A DNA stretch of 64,000 nucleotides from assembly GCF_009363275.1 (NCBI RefSeq), contig NZ_CP045324.1, positions 248,001-312,000 of the forward strand, written 5' to 3'. The notes beneath the pieces were generated by a model. It did no database searches, was not told the origin of the DNA, and was given only the letters and a program-made list of their open reading frames with translations. Source of the stretch: Marinobacter sp. THAF197a (GTDB lineage Bacteria > Pseudomonadota > Gammaproteobacteria > Pseudomonadales > Oleiphilaceae). A program made the position numbers and the translations under genes. Shown here piece after piece: positions 36,167 to 45,345 of the stretch (positions are counted from its first letter, which is position 1; every line of letters starts with the position of its first letter).

Positions 36167-37825
36167 TCAGCCCACAAAGATCCGTTTGGCCAGGCCTGCG
36201 CCTTTCAGACCTCGGATCGCCAGGGTGGTCACCAGCCCGCCAATCATGGCGCCTACCACACCGCAGGTGAGGATGTCCTGCCCGGTCAGGTACAGGCCTG
36301 GGATATCCGTTTTTGGCCTCAGCCAGCGCTGCTCAAAGCGTTCCGGGGTGTGGTCCAGGCCATAGAGTTCACCTTGCTCGTAACGACAGAACCAGGCCGT
36401 AGAGAGTGGTGTGGAGGTTTCCACATAGTCCACCTTGCCCCGGAGCTGGGGCAGCTTCTCATACATCACCTCCAGCAACTGGTCGGTGATCCGGGCTTTC
36501 ACTGCCTCGTAATCATCACCCCGTTTGCCCCAGGTGGAGCCCTGCCAGGGCTCGAACATCTCCCAGGTAGTGGGCGCAACAATTTCGATAGTGGAGGTGT
36601 CGGGCCAGCGGTTCTGGTAATCCGGGTCTTTGGCCGCCGGGAACGAGATGTAGACCACGGGGAAAGGCGCGCTCTGGGGGTCTTTCAGGAACTGCTCCAC
36701 ATTGCCATCGTGGTCTGCGCTCGGGTAAATCCAGAAGTTGGTGCGGGGCAAACCGAGCCGGTCGGGCGTGCCTTTCAGGCCGATGTACAGACCGATATGT
36801 GGCATGGATGGCTTGATGTGCTCCCGGTTGCCGGGATAGCCAATGCTGTCAGCGACGGACTCGGGCAACAGTCGTTCGAAGGTATTGATCACCCCCGCAT
36901 TGCTGATCACTAGTGGGGCGCGGATCTCATGGTCGTCTGCCATACGCACGCCAACGGCCTTGCCTTTCTCGATCAGGATTTCCTTCACGTCGGCGTAGGT
37001 AAGCACATCGCCGCCTCCGGCCTGGACCACCGGAATGATGGTTTTGGCGATTTCCGAGGCGCCGCCCACCGGGTAGAAACCGCCGTACAGGTAGTGCTTG
37101 GCGATCAACGCATGCACCATGAAACTGGAGTGCTTCGGGGTAACCCCGCAATCGCCCCACTGGCCGGTGATGGCGCCAATCAGTTCCTGGTTGTCGGTCA
37201 GGTCGCTTAGCACCTCGTAGGTGGTTCGGTTAAAACAGTCCGGGAGGACGGTTTTCAGGCCCCGGGAAATCAACGGGCCGGCCAGGGTCGGGGACAGCTT
37301 GGACAGGGTGTACCACTGCATGCCGTCGGCAACTTTTCCGAGCAGGGCCAGGTAGCGATCGATGGCTTCACTTTCGTTCGGGAACGAGGCCAACAGGGAA
37401 TGTCGCAAGCCTTCCTTGCCGGCCCTGAGGTTGACGACCTTGTCGCCCAGGAAGAAACGGTCGTAGTTCTCGTCCATGGGCGCCCATTCAAGCTTGCCGT
37501 CGGTGATGTAATCGAACAGCCGGCGGCCAAGAGTATGGCGGGCTCCCATGTCACCAATGTAGTGCACACCCACGTCCCATTCATAGCCGTTGCGGGCGTA
37601 GCTGTGGGTGTAGCCGCCAGCGGTGTAGTGCTGCTCGAGAACCAGCACCTTGTGACCGGCCTTGGACAGGCAGGCGGCAGTGGTCAGGCCGCCAATGCCG
37701 GAGCCGATCACCACGGCGTCATAAGGGCCTTGCAAACGGCTGGCTCGATAGCGGGTGCCGATACGGATGGAGCTGGGTGTCAGTGTTTTTGAGGTTGTTT
37801 TCTTTACCACCACGATTTTCCCCAC
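36167..37825 (-). CDS. RetSat/CrtI-like FAD-dependent oxidoreductase
   Basis: 552 residues from GTG at 37825, though GTG codons at 37813 or 37810 with a GGGG site are equally plausible. The dinucleotide fold GSGIGGLTTAACLSKAGHKV with LEQHYTAGGYTHSY is typical of the phytoene desaturase/all-trans-retinol saturase group, and the C terminus has the GLYLTGQDILTCGVVGAMIGG FAD clamp. Family members desaturate, isomerise or reduce polyene or sterol substrates. No other carotenoid biosynthetic genes are present here. Its start overlaps the end of the preceding small gene by about 20 bases. Confidence 0.85.
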   Translation of the reverse strand: MGKIVVVKKTTSKTLTPSSIRIGTRYRASRLQGPYDAVVIGSGIGGLTTAACLSKAGHKVLVLEQHYTAGGYTHSYARNGYEWDVGVHYIGDMGARHTLGRRLFDYITDGKLEWAPMDENYDRFFLGDKVVNLRAGKEGLRHSLLASFPNESEAIDRYLALLGKVADGMQWYTLSKLSPTLAGPLISRGLKTVLPDCFNRTTYEVLSDLTDNQELIGAITGQWGDCGVTPKHSSFMVHALIAKHYLYGGFYPVGGASEIAKTIIPVVQAGGGDVLTYADVKEILIEKGKAVGVRMADDHEIRAPLVISNAGVINTFERLLPESVADSIGYPGNREHIKPSMPHIGLYIGLKGTPDRLGLPRTNFWIYPSADHDGNVEQFLKDPQSAPFPVVYISFPAAKDPDYQNRWPDTSTIEIVAPTTWEMFEPWQGSTWGKRGDDYEAVKARITDQLLEVMYEKLPQLRGKVDYVETSTPLSTAWFCRYEQGELYGLDHTPERFEQRWLRPKTDIPGLYLTGQDILTCGVVGAMIGGLVTTLAIRGLKGAGLAKRIFVG

Positions 37826-38292
37826 ATGTGCGGATTGGCCCAGTTATCGGGATTGTTCCAGGCCCGTTTGTGGTTGTAAGTATCCAGATTGTAGGTGTAA
37901 AGCGTGAGTGCGCCGTTCTCGGTTTCCAGCTCTGCGTGGCGCTGGAAACCCAGAGCGATGAAATCGGTAAAGCCCCAATCGGAGGACTGGGGCATAACGA
38001 CGGCAATCTGGTGGGCGCCGTAGTTCCTCAGTTGGCCCAGTAATAGGGCGCCTTCTTCGTAGGGAAGGTGCTCAAGGGTGTCGGTGATCAGGGCCAGATC
38101 CGGTGTCTGGGCCGGTGGCAGGTGGGCGTTTGGGTCTTTGGTGTCCAGAGTCAGTAACTGGCACCCTGCCTGCTGCTTCCAGACCGCTGCAACGTCGTTG
38201 GCGGTGCTGCCGCAAGAAAGCAGGGTTTGGGGTTGGCTGGTGTCGATGATTCGTGCCAGAACCTTGGCCGGGCTGTCCGCTGATGTGCTCAT
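37804..38292 (-). CDS. DUF6231-like small protein (methyltransferase-related)
   Basis: 162 residues from the ATG at 38292, which overlaps the cryptochrome stop by four bases. The layout TLLSCGSTANDVAAVW, then LLTLDTKD, then DLALITDTLEHLPYEEGALLLGQLRNYG resembles a degenerate class I methyltransferase core lacking the glycine-rich SAM motif. The C terminus is rich in Trp and Asn (WNNPDNWANPHMWGKSWW). I tentatively place it in DUF6231. Function unknown; it is coupled between the cryptochrome and flavoprotein genes. Confidence 0.65.
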   Translation of the reverse strand: MSTSADSPAKVLARIIDTSQPQTLLSCGSTANDVAAVWKQQAGCQLLTLDTKDPNAHLPPAQTPDLALITDTLEHLPYEEGALLLGQLRNYGAHQIAVVMPQSSDWGFTDFIALGFQRHAELETENGALTLYTYNLDTYNHKRAWNNPDNWANPHMWGKSWW

Positions 38293-39614
38293 AGAATGGG
38301 CCAGTCTGCTGCGTCCACGGTATGCAGGCCCACCGGTTGTGAAGACCTGCCCTGCCATCGTTCAACGAAGGCTCCATCAGGATCGTATTGTTGCGCCTGC
38401 TTGTCCAGATTGAATTGCCGCAAGCCTCGCGGGTCTGCGCCCACGCCGGCCAGATACTGCCAGTTGCCGTAGTTGCTGGCGACATCGTAGTCCACCAACT
38501 GCTGCTCAAACCAGGCTGCGCCGTAGCGCCAGTCCAGCTCCAGTTCATGCACGAAGCAGCTGGCGACCAATTGCCTGGCCCGGTTGCTCATGTAGCCGGT
38601 TTCGCGCAGTTGGTTCATGGCGGCGTTGACGATGGGATACTGGGTGTTTCCTTCGCACCAGGCCTTAAAACGATGGCCATAGAAGGTCACCTGCCGATGC
38701 TTGCGTTGCACACCATCCCGGCGGAACAGGCGGCTGCCGTGTTTGAGCGCGTACCAGTAGAAGTATTCGCGCCAGAGTAGCTCGAACCAGAGCCAGTAGG
38801 TGGAATCGTTGCGGGTGTGCTGGCGCTCGTAGTCTTCGATGGTGGCAGCCACCTCCCGAGCCGACAGGCTGCCATTGGCCAGCCAGGGGGAAAACTTGGA
38901 GGACGAGTCCCAGTCATCCAGGGCGTTACGGGTTTCCTTGTAGGTGGCAATGCCGTGGTTGCCAAAGCAATACTCTTGCAGGCGCGCCAGCCCGGCAGTC
39001 TCTCCGCCCGTAAACGCCAGCGCCGATGAGGGCTCCGGGATCGGCGGGCACTCACCCCGGTTGTCCTCCGGGAACCCGGGTGGCGGTGGCAGGGCGGTCA
39101 GCGTGCGAATACGCAGAAGATCGGGGCCCCGGTCGCCCTGCTTCTCGATCCGCTTGCGGAACTGGGAAAAGGTTCCGGGCAGCTCGCTGACAGGCATAGG
39201 CAGCGAGCCTTCTGTATACAGGCTCAGGGTTTCGAACTCCTGAAACAGGGTGTTTGGCAGCTTCTGTTGAAGCACCTGCCACTGTTGCGCTTCGATGGTG
39301 CCGGGCTGGCGTGAGCGAATAACGCGATCAATGGAATGCTGGTGAACCAGCCCAGGGAGTGCCTGCTCCGGTTCTGCGAAGGCAATGTGCAGCCGCTGCC
39401 CCAGGGCCCGCAGGCGGCGCTCCAGGTCGGTCAGACTTTGCCACAGAAACCGCCATCGATGCTCACCCATCGCCCGGCACTGGAATGGCCCGTTGGCAAA
39501 CCATCGTGGATCCACCACGTACACGCACAGCAACATGTCAGAGCGGGCCGCTGCCAGCAGCGCTGCGTTGTCGTGCATTCGCAGGTCGCGGGTAAACCAG
39601 TAAAGCGTTTTCAA
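38289..39614 (-). CDS. DASH-type cryptochrome / photolyase family protein
   Basis: 441 residues from TTG at 39614, chosen because AGAAGG lies eight bases upstream and the protein then begins KTLYWFTRDLRMHDN, the expected first strand. The N-terminal Rossmann-like antenna domain covers about 1-170. The FAD-binding half contains DSSSKFSPWLANGSLSAREV and NDSTYWLWFELLWREYFYW, a close match to the DASH subclass (NDSTYW, ELLWRDYF). DASH proteins repair UV lesions in single-stranded DNA or act as blue-light sensors. The gene leads a five-gene minus-strand run. Confidence 0.92.
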   Translation of the reverse strand: MKTLYWFTRDLRMHDNAALLAAARSDMLLCVYVVDPRWFANGPFQCRAMGEHRWRFLWQSLTDLERRLRALGQRLHIAFAEPEQALPGLVHQHSIDRVIRSRQPGTIEAQQWQVLQQKLPNTLFQEFETLSLYTEGSLPMPVSELPGTFSQFRKRIEKQGDRGPDLLRIRTLTALPPPPGFPEDNRGECPPIPEPSSALAFTGGETAGLARLQEYCFGNHGIATYKETRNALDDWDSSSKFSPWLANGSLSAREVAATIEDYERQHTRNDSTYWLWFELLWREYFYWYALKHGSRLFRRDGVQRKHRQVTFYGHRFKAWCEGNTQYPIVNAAMNQLRETGYMSNRARQLVASCFVHELELDWRYGAAWFEQQLVDYDVASNYGNWQYLAGVGADPRGLRQFNLDKQAQQYDPDGAFVERWQGRSSQPVGLHTVDAADWPIL

Positions 39615-39767
39615 AGTATTAAACCTTCTGAAAAAGTTACCGGAACATACGTCAGTAATTGCCCGGAGGATTGGCATCTGTTTCAGGCCTTGAGGGCACT
39701 GACGTGCTAAAGTCCAAGGTTAATGCTGGCAGGCAATTCGACTCAACCGGATACCAGGAGATTGAAA

Positions 39768-40880
39768 GTGATTAAATCCCGCGCGGCTGTAGCGTTTGAG
39801 GCTAACAAGCCACTGGAAATTGTGGAAGTGGATGTGGCACCGCCTCAAGAAGGCGAAGTGCTGGTGAAGATTGTCGCCACCGGTGTGTGCCATACCGATG
39901 CCTACACTCTGTCTGGTGCCGACCCGGAGGGCCTGTTTCCGACCATCCTGGGCCATGAAGGTGGGGGTATTGTGGAAGCGGTTGGCCCGGGCGTGAAAGA
40001 TCTGAAAGTGGGTGACCATGTCATCCCCCTGTACACCGCTGAGTGTGGCGAGTGTAAGTTCTGTACGTCTGGCAAGACCAACCTGTGCGGTGCGGTGCGG
40101 GCGACCCAGGGTAAGGGCGTGATGCCCGATGGTACTTCCCGTTTCTCGTACAATGGCCAGCCGCTGTACCACTACATGGGCTGCTCCACCTTCTCCGAAT
40201 ACACCGTGCTGCCGGAAATCTCCCTGGCGAAGATCCCGAAAGAGGCGCCCCTTGAGAAAGTGTGTCTGCTCGGTTGTGGTGTGACCACGGGTATCGGTGC
40301 GGTGATGAACACCGCCAAGGTGGAAGAGGGTGCCACCGTGGCCATCTTCGGCCTGGGGGGTATTGGCCTGGCTGCTATTATCGGCGCCACCATGGCCAAG
40401 GCCAGCCGAATCATCGCCATCGACATCAACCCGGGCAAGTTTGATATCGCCAGGCAACTGGGTGCCACCGACGTGGTCAACCCCAACGACTATGACAAGC
40501 CGATCCAGGAAGTCATTGTTGAGATGACCGACGGCGGTGTGGACTATTCCTTCGAATGCATCGGTAACGTCAAGGTGATGCGCGCGGCCCTGGAGTGCTG
40601 CCACAAGGGCTGGGGTGAGTCGGTGATTATCGGCGTGGCCGGTGCCGGCGAAGAAATCAGTACCCGCCCGTTCCAGCTGGTGACCGGTCGGGTCTGGAAA
40701 GGCTCAGCGTTTGGTGGCGTAAAAGGCCGTACCGAGTTGCCGTCCTATGTGGAGAAAGCCGAGAAGGGTGAGATTCCGCTGGATGTATTCATCACCCATG
40801 AAATGCCGCTGGAGGACATCAACAAGGCGTTTGACCTGATGCACGAAGGCAAGAGCATTCGTACGGTGATTCACTTCTGA
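39768..40880 (+). CDS. frmA: S-(hydroxymethyl)glutathione dehydrogenase (class III alcohol dehydrogenase)
   Basis: 370 residues from GTG at 39768, seven bases after CAGGAG; E. coli FrmA has 369. The catalytic-zinc Cys is in ATGVCHTDAYT with GHEGGGIV, the structural zinc site has four Cys in CGECKFCTSGKTNLC, and the NAD fold is GLGGIGLAA. It oxidises S-hydroxymethylglutathione, the main bacterial formaldehyde detoxification step, and can act as GSNO reductase. An FrmB esterase is absent here. A strong terminator follows, shared with the convergent PfpI-like gene. Confidence 0.95.
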   Translation: MIKSRAAVAFEANKPLEIVEVDVAPPQEGEVLVKIVATGVCHTDAYTLSGADPEGLFPTILGHEGGGIVEAVGPGVKDLKVGDHVIPLYTAECGECKFCTSGKTNLCGAVRATQGKGVMPDGTSRFSYNGQPLYHYMGCSTFSEYTVLPEISLAKIPKEAPLEKVCLLGCGVTTGIGAVMNTAKVEEGATVAIFGLGGIGLAAIIGATMAKASRIIAIDINPGKFDIARQLGATDVVNPNDYDKPIQEVIVEMTDGGVDYSFECIGNVKVMRAALECCHKGWGESVIIGVAGAGEEISTRPFQLVTGRVWKGSAFGGVKGRTELPSYVEKAEKGEIPLDVFITHEMPLEDINKAFDLMHEGKSIRTVIHF

Positions 40881-40907
40881 TCAGGGATTTACCCGTATCA
40901 GAATGTC

Positions 40908-40940
40908 AAAGGGGAGGCCGCCGGCCTCCCCTTTATTTTT
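40908..40940 (+). terminator. Strong intrinsic terminator between convergent genes
   Basis: A 12-bp stem, AAAGGGGAGGCC paired with GGCCTCCCCTTT around a three-base loop, followed by ATTTTT. The leading AAA also gives a T-run on the other strand, so it can serve both frmA and the convergent PfpI-like gene. Confidence 0.93.
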
Positions 40941-40960
40941 GCGGTCATGGACTCAGCCTG

Positions 40961-41644
40961 TTAGCTGGCCTGTAACGCCTGTACCACGGCCTTGGCGGTG
41001 CCCTCGGAAGAGGCCGGGTTTTGCCCGGTGATCAGCTTTCCATCCACCACGATGTGCGGTGCCCAGTCGTCGCCCCGACTATAGCGGGCGTTGTTCTGCT
41101 TGAGCATGTCTTCCAGCAGAAAAGGCACGATGTTGGTAAGCTGAACGGCGTCTTCTTCGGTATTACTGAAACCGGTGACTTCCCGGCCGCCTACGATGTT
41201 CTGATCCGGCTTGACGAACACGTTCTTGAACACGGCAGGCGCGTGACAGACAGCGCCGATCACTTTGTCCTGCTCGTAGGCCGTCTTGATCAGGGCGATG
41301 GACTTTTCATCCTCTGCCAGATCCCACAGCGGGCCGTGGCCGCCGGGGTAGAAAATGGCATCGAACTTGTTCATGTCCACATCCGCCAGTTTTTTAGTAC
41401 TGGCAAGCATTTCACGGGCGTGGGTGTCGTCCATGAAGCGGCGGGTGGATTCGGTGAGGGCGTCTTCGGCTTCACTGTTGGGGTCTACCGGCGGTTGACC
41501 GCCTTTAGGGGACGCGAGGGTAATGTCGGCGCCGGCATCCTTGAAGACGTAGAACGGTGACGTGAACTCTTCCAGCCAGAAGCCTGTCTTGTGGCCGGTA
41601 TCGCCCATTTGGTCATGGGAAGTCAGTACCATCAGTATCTTCAT
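40961..41644 (-). CDS. DJ-1/PfpI superfamily protein (Hsp31/glyoxalase III-like)
   Basis: 227 residues. The nucleophile elbow is VIGAVCHAPAVF, with the family's FDAIFYPGGHGPLWDLAED loop before it, and FWLEEFTSPFYVFKDAGADITLASPKGG at the N terminus, typical of Hsp31-like type 1 glutamine amidotransferase homologues. Some members are glutathione-independent glyoxalases or protein repair factors. The convergent formaldehyde dehydrogenase hints at aldehyde stress, which is inference. Confidence 0.85.
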   Translation of the reverse strand: MKILMVLTSHDQMGDTGHKTGFWLEEFTSPFYVFKDAGADITLASPKGGQPPVDPNSEAEDALTESTRRFMDDTHAREMLASTKKLADVDMNKFDAIFYPGGHGPLWDLAEDEKSIALIKTAYEQDKVIGAVCHAPAVFKNVFVKPDQNIVGGREVTGFSNTEEDAVQLTNIVPFLLEDMLKQNNARYSRGDDWAPHIVVDGKLITGQNPASSEGTAKAVVQALQAS

Positions 41645-41818
41645 AGTGGTCGATCCTTGTGTCGGAGTTCAGAAACGAGTTTGATGTGCCTTACCCCGAG
41701 ACCTTGTGACGGGATGGCGATATTTCAACAGGGATTACGGTTACAGGTAGGTTATGGATGCTGCGGCCTACTATACTGTCATCGTTTTACACTCATTTGA
41801 CCATGGATTGAGGCCGAA

Positions 41819-42586
41819 ATGGACGTGAGAAACACACCGCTGTGGCTGGCATCTTTACTGCTGGCGTTCTCCTTGTCAGCACAGGCGCAACAGGGCACGG
41901 AAACCGTCGAACCACTCACGGTGACCGTCGGGGTGAACCATTCTCCGCCCTACCGAATACTGGAAGCCGGTCATAAAGGTGGCCTTTATCTGGAGATTTT
42001 CGAGGAAATTGCCGATCGCCTTGGTTGGCAGGTGCAGTACCGGGAAGCGCCGTTCCGGCGTGTTCTGCTGATGCTGCAAAAAGGGGAAGTGGACGTGATG
42101 CTGGGGCCGCTGAGAACCGACGGTCGCGAGGACTACATGACCTTCGTTGCCCCCGCTTTTCCACCGGAACGCCGTCTTTTCTTCTATCTGAATGCCGAGC
42201 ACAGGATCACCCGCTACAGTGATCTTTACGGACGAACGCTTGGAGTCCTGGACGGCGCCACTTACTTCAGCCGGTTTGATCGCGACGGAGATCTGATTAA
42301 AGAATCGGCACCGCACTATGAGAACCTGATGCTGATGATGGAAAAAGGCCGGGTGGATGTGGTGATCGCTCCGGAACTTGTGGGCCTGTACACCATCCGT
42401 CGATTGCAACTCCCGGCGCAGGTAGCTCCGTTTTTTGTGCCGGGCGAACGTTCCTGGATTGCGGTGTCGGATAAATCCCCTGCGCTAAAATATGCCGATG
42501 ACATTCGCGCGGCCCTGAAACTGATCGAACGTGAAGGTATCAAGGAAAATCTTGTGTTGAAGTACCTGGAACAGCCCGCCCAATGA
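41819..42586 (+). CDS. Periplasmic solute-binding protein, family 3-like
   Basis: 255 residues with a signal peptide ending SAQAQ near residue 24. The start ATG follows GAGG by five bases. The mature part has VGVNHSPPYRILEAGHKGGLYLEIFEEIADRLGW and later DVMLGPLRTDGREDYM, the pattern of SBP_bac_3 amino-acid-binding folds. No ABC permease or ATPase is adjacent, so it may serve a sensor or a distant transporter. Its stop overlaps the start of the RNase J-like gene (ATGA). Confidence 0.82.
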   Translation: MDVRNTPLWLASLLLAFSLSAQAQQGTETVEPLTVTVGVNHSPPYRILEAGHKGGLYLEIFEEIADRLGWQVQYREAPFRRVLLMLQKGEVDVMLGPLRTDGREDYMTFVAPAFPPERRLFFYLNAEHRITRYSDLYGRTLGVLDGATYFSRFDRDGDLIKESAPHYENLMLMMEKGRVDVVIAPELVGLYTIRRLQLPAQVAPFFVPGERSWIAVSDKSPALKYADDIRAALKLIEREGIKENLVLKYLEQPAQ

Positions 42587-43965
42587 CCCCTGACCACAAC
42601 GATTTATGGTTTTTGCCCCTTGGCGGCACGGGTGAAATCGGCATGAACCTAAACCTCTACGGCCACGATGGCCAGTGGTTGATGGTGGACTGCGGGGTGA
42701 CCTTCCCCAAACCGGGCCGTATCGCGGCCGATGGCACAGTGCACCATCGTGGTGAGCCACCGGTGCAGATGGCAGACCCGGCGTTTATCGCCGACCGGCG
42801 GGACAAACTGGCGGGGTTGATCATTACCCATGCCCACGAAGATCACATCGGCGCCGTGCCCTATCTCTGGCCACTGCTGCAGTGCCCTGTCTACACCAGC
42901 CGGTTTACCGCTGAAATCCTGCGCCGAAAGCTGGCGGAGTTTGATCTGTTGCATCGGGTGCCGATCATCGAGGTGGACACCGGCGAGCGCCGGCAGATCG
43001 GCCCGTTCAATGTGCAGTGGCTGGCACTCACCCATTCGATTCCCGACCCCAATGCCCTGATGATCCGCACCCGGATTGGCAACATTTTCCACAGTGGTGA
43101 CTGGAAACTGGATGATAATCCGTTGGTTGGTCACGGTTACACCACATCCACGTTTACCGATCTGGCGGAAGAAGGTGTGGCCGCCATGGTCTGTGATTCC
43201 ACCAACGCCACCGTGCAGGGCCACTCGGTGTCCGAGGCGGCGCTGCACGAAGGCCTGCGGGACCTGATTGCGGTGGCCGAGGGGCGGGTGATTGTCACCT
43301 GCTTCGGCAGCAATATTGCGCGCCTGCACACGCTGGCCAGTATTGCCCGGGAAACCGGCCGCTACATGGGACTGTTGGGCCGCTCGTTGGTAAACATGAG
43401 CGGTGCGGCCAAGGCTACGGGGCTTTGGCCGGGCTCAGACAAACTGATCAGCCCCGCACACCTGGGTTACCTGCCGCGCCATGAGGTGCTGGGTGTGGCC
43501 ACCGGCAGCCAGGGAGAACCTCGAACCGCGTTGCGGCGCCTTGCCCAGGGCAGCCACCCGGATTTTGAGCTGGAAGCCGGTGACACGGTCATTTTCAGTG
43601 CCCGGGCAATACCCGGCAATGAAGAAGCCATCGAGGCGCTGATCAGCCAGCTGCGCAAACTGGGGGTGATTGTCATTACCGCCGAAGACGCCGGTGCACC
43701 CATTCATGCCTCAGGTCACCCGGCACAGGATGAACTCAAGGCGATGTATCGCTGGGTTCGGCCCCGCATTGCCATTCCAGTTCATGGCGAGGCTGAACAC
43801 ATGGACGTACATGCCGACCTTGCGAAAGGCGCAGGCGTGCCCAGGGCCATGGTTGGCCGTAATGGCGACCTGTTCATGGTGCGGCCAGTACCGGGCATTC
43901 GGCGTCAGGTTGTCGAAACCGGGCGGCTGGGGTGGCAGAAGCAGGAGTTGGTCAGGGTCTACTGA
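42583..43965 (+). CDS. RNase J-like metallo-beta-lactamase nuclease
   Basis: 460 residues. It starts WFLPLGGTGEIGMNLNLYGH, a hallmark of RNase J, and contains ITHAHEDHIGAVPYL (motif 2, HxHxDH), HSGDWKLD, and the beta-CASP features CDSTNATVQGHSVSE, FGSNIARLHTLASIA and IPVHGEAEHM. Firmicute RNase J has about 555 residues with a C-terminal domain; this protein lacks that domain. The family may act as an exo- or endoribonuclease. It is translationally coupled to a solute-binding protein gene, an odd partnership. Confidence 0.87.
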   Translation: MTPDHNDLWFLPLGGTGEIGMNLNLYGHDGQWLMVDCGVTFPKPGRIAADGTVHHRGEPPVQMADPAFIADRRDKLAGLIITHAHEDHIGAVPYLWPLLQCPVYTSRFTAEILRRKLAEFDLLHRVPIIEVDTGERRQIGPFNVQWLALTHSIPDPNALMIRTRIGNIFHSGDWKLDDNPLVGHGYTTSTFTDLAEEGVAAMVCDSTNATVQGHSVSEAALHEGLRDLIAVAEGRVIVTCFGSNIARLHTLASIARETGRYMGLLGRSLVNMSGAAKATGLWPGSDKLISPAHLGYLPRHEVLGVATGSQGEPRTALRRLAQGSHPDFELEAGDTVIFSARAIPGNEEAIEALISQLRKLGVIVITAEDAGAPIHASGHPAQDELKAMYRWVRPRIAIPVHGEAEHMDVHADLAKGAGVPRAMVGRNGDLFMVRPVPGIRRQVVETGRLGWQKQELVRVY

Positions 43966-44030
43966 TGGTTGCAAGGAACTTAGTAAGCTTATGATGGTCT
44001 ATGTCGCCAATCCGTGAGTGACGCAAGGGA

Positions 44031-44729
44031 ATGAAGATGACCACTATTCGATTATGGGATCTACCGGTCAGGCTGTTTCACTGGTTGTTGGTGTTGGCGG
44101 TGGTTGGTGCCATCGCGACCACCAAGCTCGGTGGCAGCTGGATGGTTTGGCATGAGCGATTTGGTTTGCTGGTTGTTGGCTTGCTGGCCTTTCGTATCGC
44201 CTGGGGCTTTCTGGGTTCCAGTTACGCAAGGTTTACCCGTTTTGTACGCGGCCCCGGCGCTATCATGGCCTATCTCAAAGGCGGGTGGCAGGGCGTGGGC
44301 CACAACCCGCTGGGTGCTTTATCGGTTCTGGCCCTGATCGGCCTGTTCGGTTTTCAGGCCGTGACTGGGTTGTTCGCCAATGACGAAATTGCCTTCTACG
44401 GCCCTCTGTACCCGCTGGTGTCGTCAGATCTAAGCGGCACCTTGAGTGGCTGGCACCGGCAAACCGAATGGTATCTGTACGGCCTGGTGGCCCTGCATGT
44501 GGCAGCGGTGGTGTTCTACACCCACGTGAAGAAAGACAATCTGGTGAAACCGATGATCACCGGCAGGAAAGTGGTCTCACAAGGGCGCGCCGAAGATGCT
44601 AAAGGCGGGGGTGCGATGGCATTCGTGGTGTCTCTGGTGCTTGCACTGGCGGTGGTGTGGGCGGCCAGCGGTGAGCTTGTATCACCACCGCCGGCACCCG
44701 CACCTGCACCCCAGGATCTGGGCTGGTAG
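44031..44729 (+). CDS. Cytochrome b561-family membrane protein
   Basis: 232 residues starting at ATG 44031 after AAGGGA. It has WDLPVRLFHWLLVLAVVGAI with a haem-ligand histidine, WMVWHERFGLLVVGLLAFRIAW, then LSGWHRQTEWYLYGLVALHVAAVVFYTHV, giving the four core helices and histidine ligands of bacterial b-type cytochromes (PF01292). A fifth C-terminal helix is followed by a Pro/Ala-rich tail. It should transfer electrons from quinol to a periplasmic partner; the convergent cytochrome c' gene makes that a candidate partner. Confidence 0.87.
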   Translation: MKMTTIRLWDLPVRLFHWLLVLAVVGAIATTKLGGSWMVWHERFGLLVVGLLAFRIAWGFLGSSYARFTRFVRGPGAIMAYLKGGWQGVGHNPLGALSVLALIGLFGFQAVTGLFANDEIAFYGPLYPLVSSDLSGTLSGWHRQTEWYLYGLVALHVAAVVFYTHVKKDNLVKPMITGRKVVSQGRAEDAKGGGAMAFVVSLVLALAVVWAASGELVSPPPAPAPAPQDLGW

Positions 44730-44743
44730 GTTAACTGCGCTGA

Positions 44744-45208
44744 TCAGTCGGCGCGGAAGTTGTCGTGGCAGGCCTTGCAGGTTTGCCCGACAGCACTGAA
44801 CTGGCGCGCCAATGCACCACGGTCACCGGTGGCAGCCACTTCCTGCAGTTTGTTGGCTTCACGAACAAAGTTGGTGCCGACTTCCCGGACTTTATCCGTT
44901 TGCTGGAAAAACTCAGGCTTCAAACGGGTGTTCTCTGCTTTGTCCATGGTCGAGTCCGGGCTGAACAGCGCGCCCATACCAGAGTTGGCAATGGCGGCAA
45001 TGGCATTGGCTGCCGCTTTCATCTGGTCAGCATTGAATTCCACATCGCCATCAACCGCCTGGGCTTTGATCTTGCCCATGTTCCAGGCCATGAACTGGTA
45101 GCCAGCCTGGCGTGCTTCGATCTGGTCTTCCACACTCAGTTGAGCCGCGGCAGGCATGGCAAACGAAGTGGCAAGTATGGCGGCGGCAATCACACCGGTT
45201 TTTTTCAT
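44744..45208 (-). CDS. Cytochrome c'
   Basis: 154 residues with signal peptide (cleavage near MPAAAQ) and a four-helix cytochrome c' fold. The haem attachment site CKACH is near the C terminus in VGQTCKACHDNFRAD, as usual for this class. Cytochromes c' bind NO and can protect against nitrosative stress. The gene is convergent with the b561 gene, with 14 bases between stops. Confidence 0.92.
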   Translation of the reverse strand: MKKTGVIAAAILATSFAMPAAAQLSVEDQIEARQAGYQFMAWNMGKIKAQAVDGDVEFNADQMKAAANAIAAIANSGMGALFSPDSTMDKAENTRLKPEFFQQTDKVREVGTNFVREANKLQEVAATGDRGALARQFSAVGQTCKACHDNFRAD

Positions 45209-45345
45209 CTCAGGTCCCTCTCTTTTAGTCTGATTGGTTAGGTTACCAAAATGCTCTATAAAGGCATGGTTATGAGCATCCTACCTGTATAGACTCATTG
45301 CTGACAGTTATAACAGACCAAAGTTCAATCTGGAGAATTTCGCAT

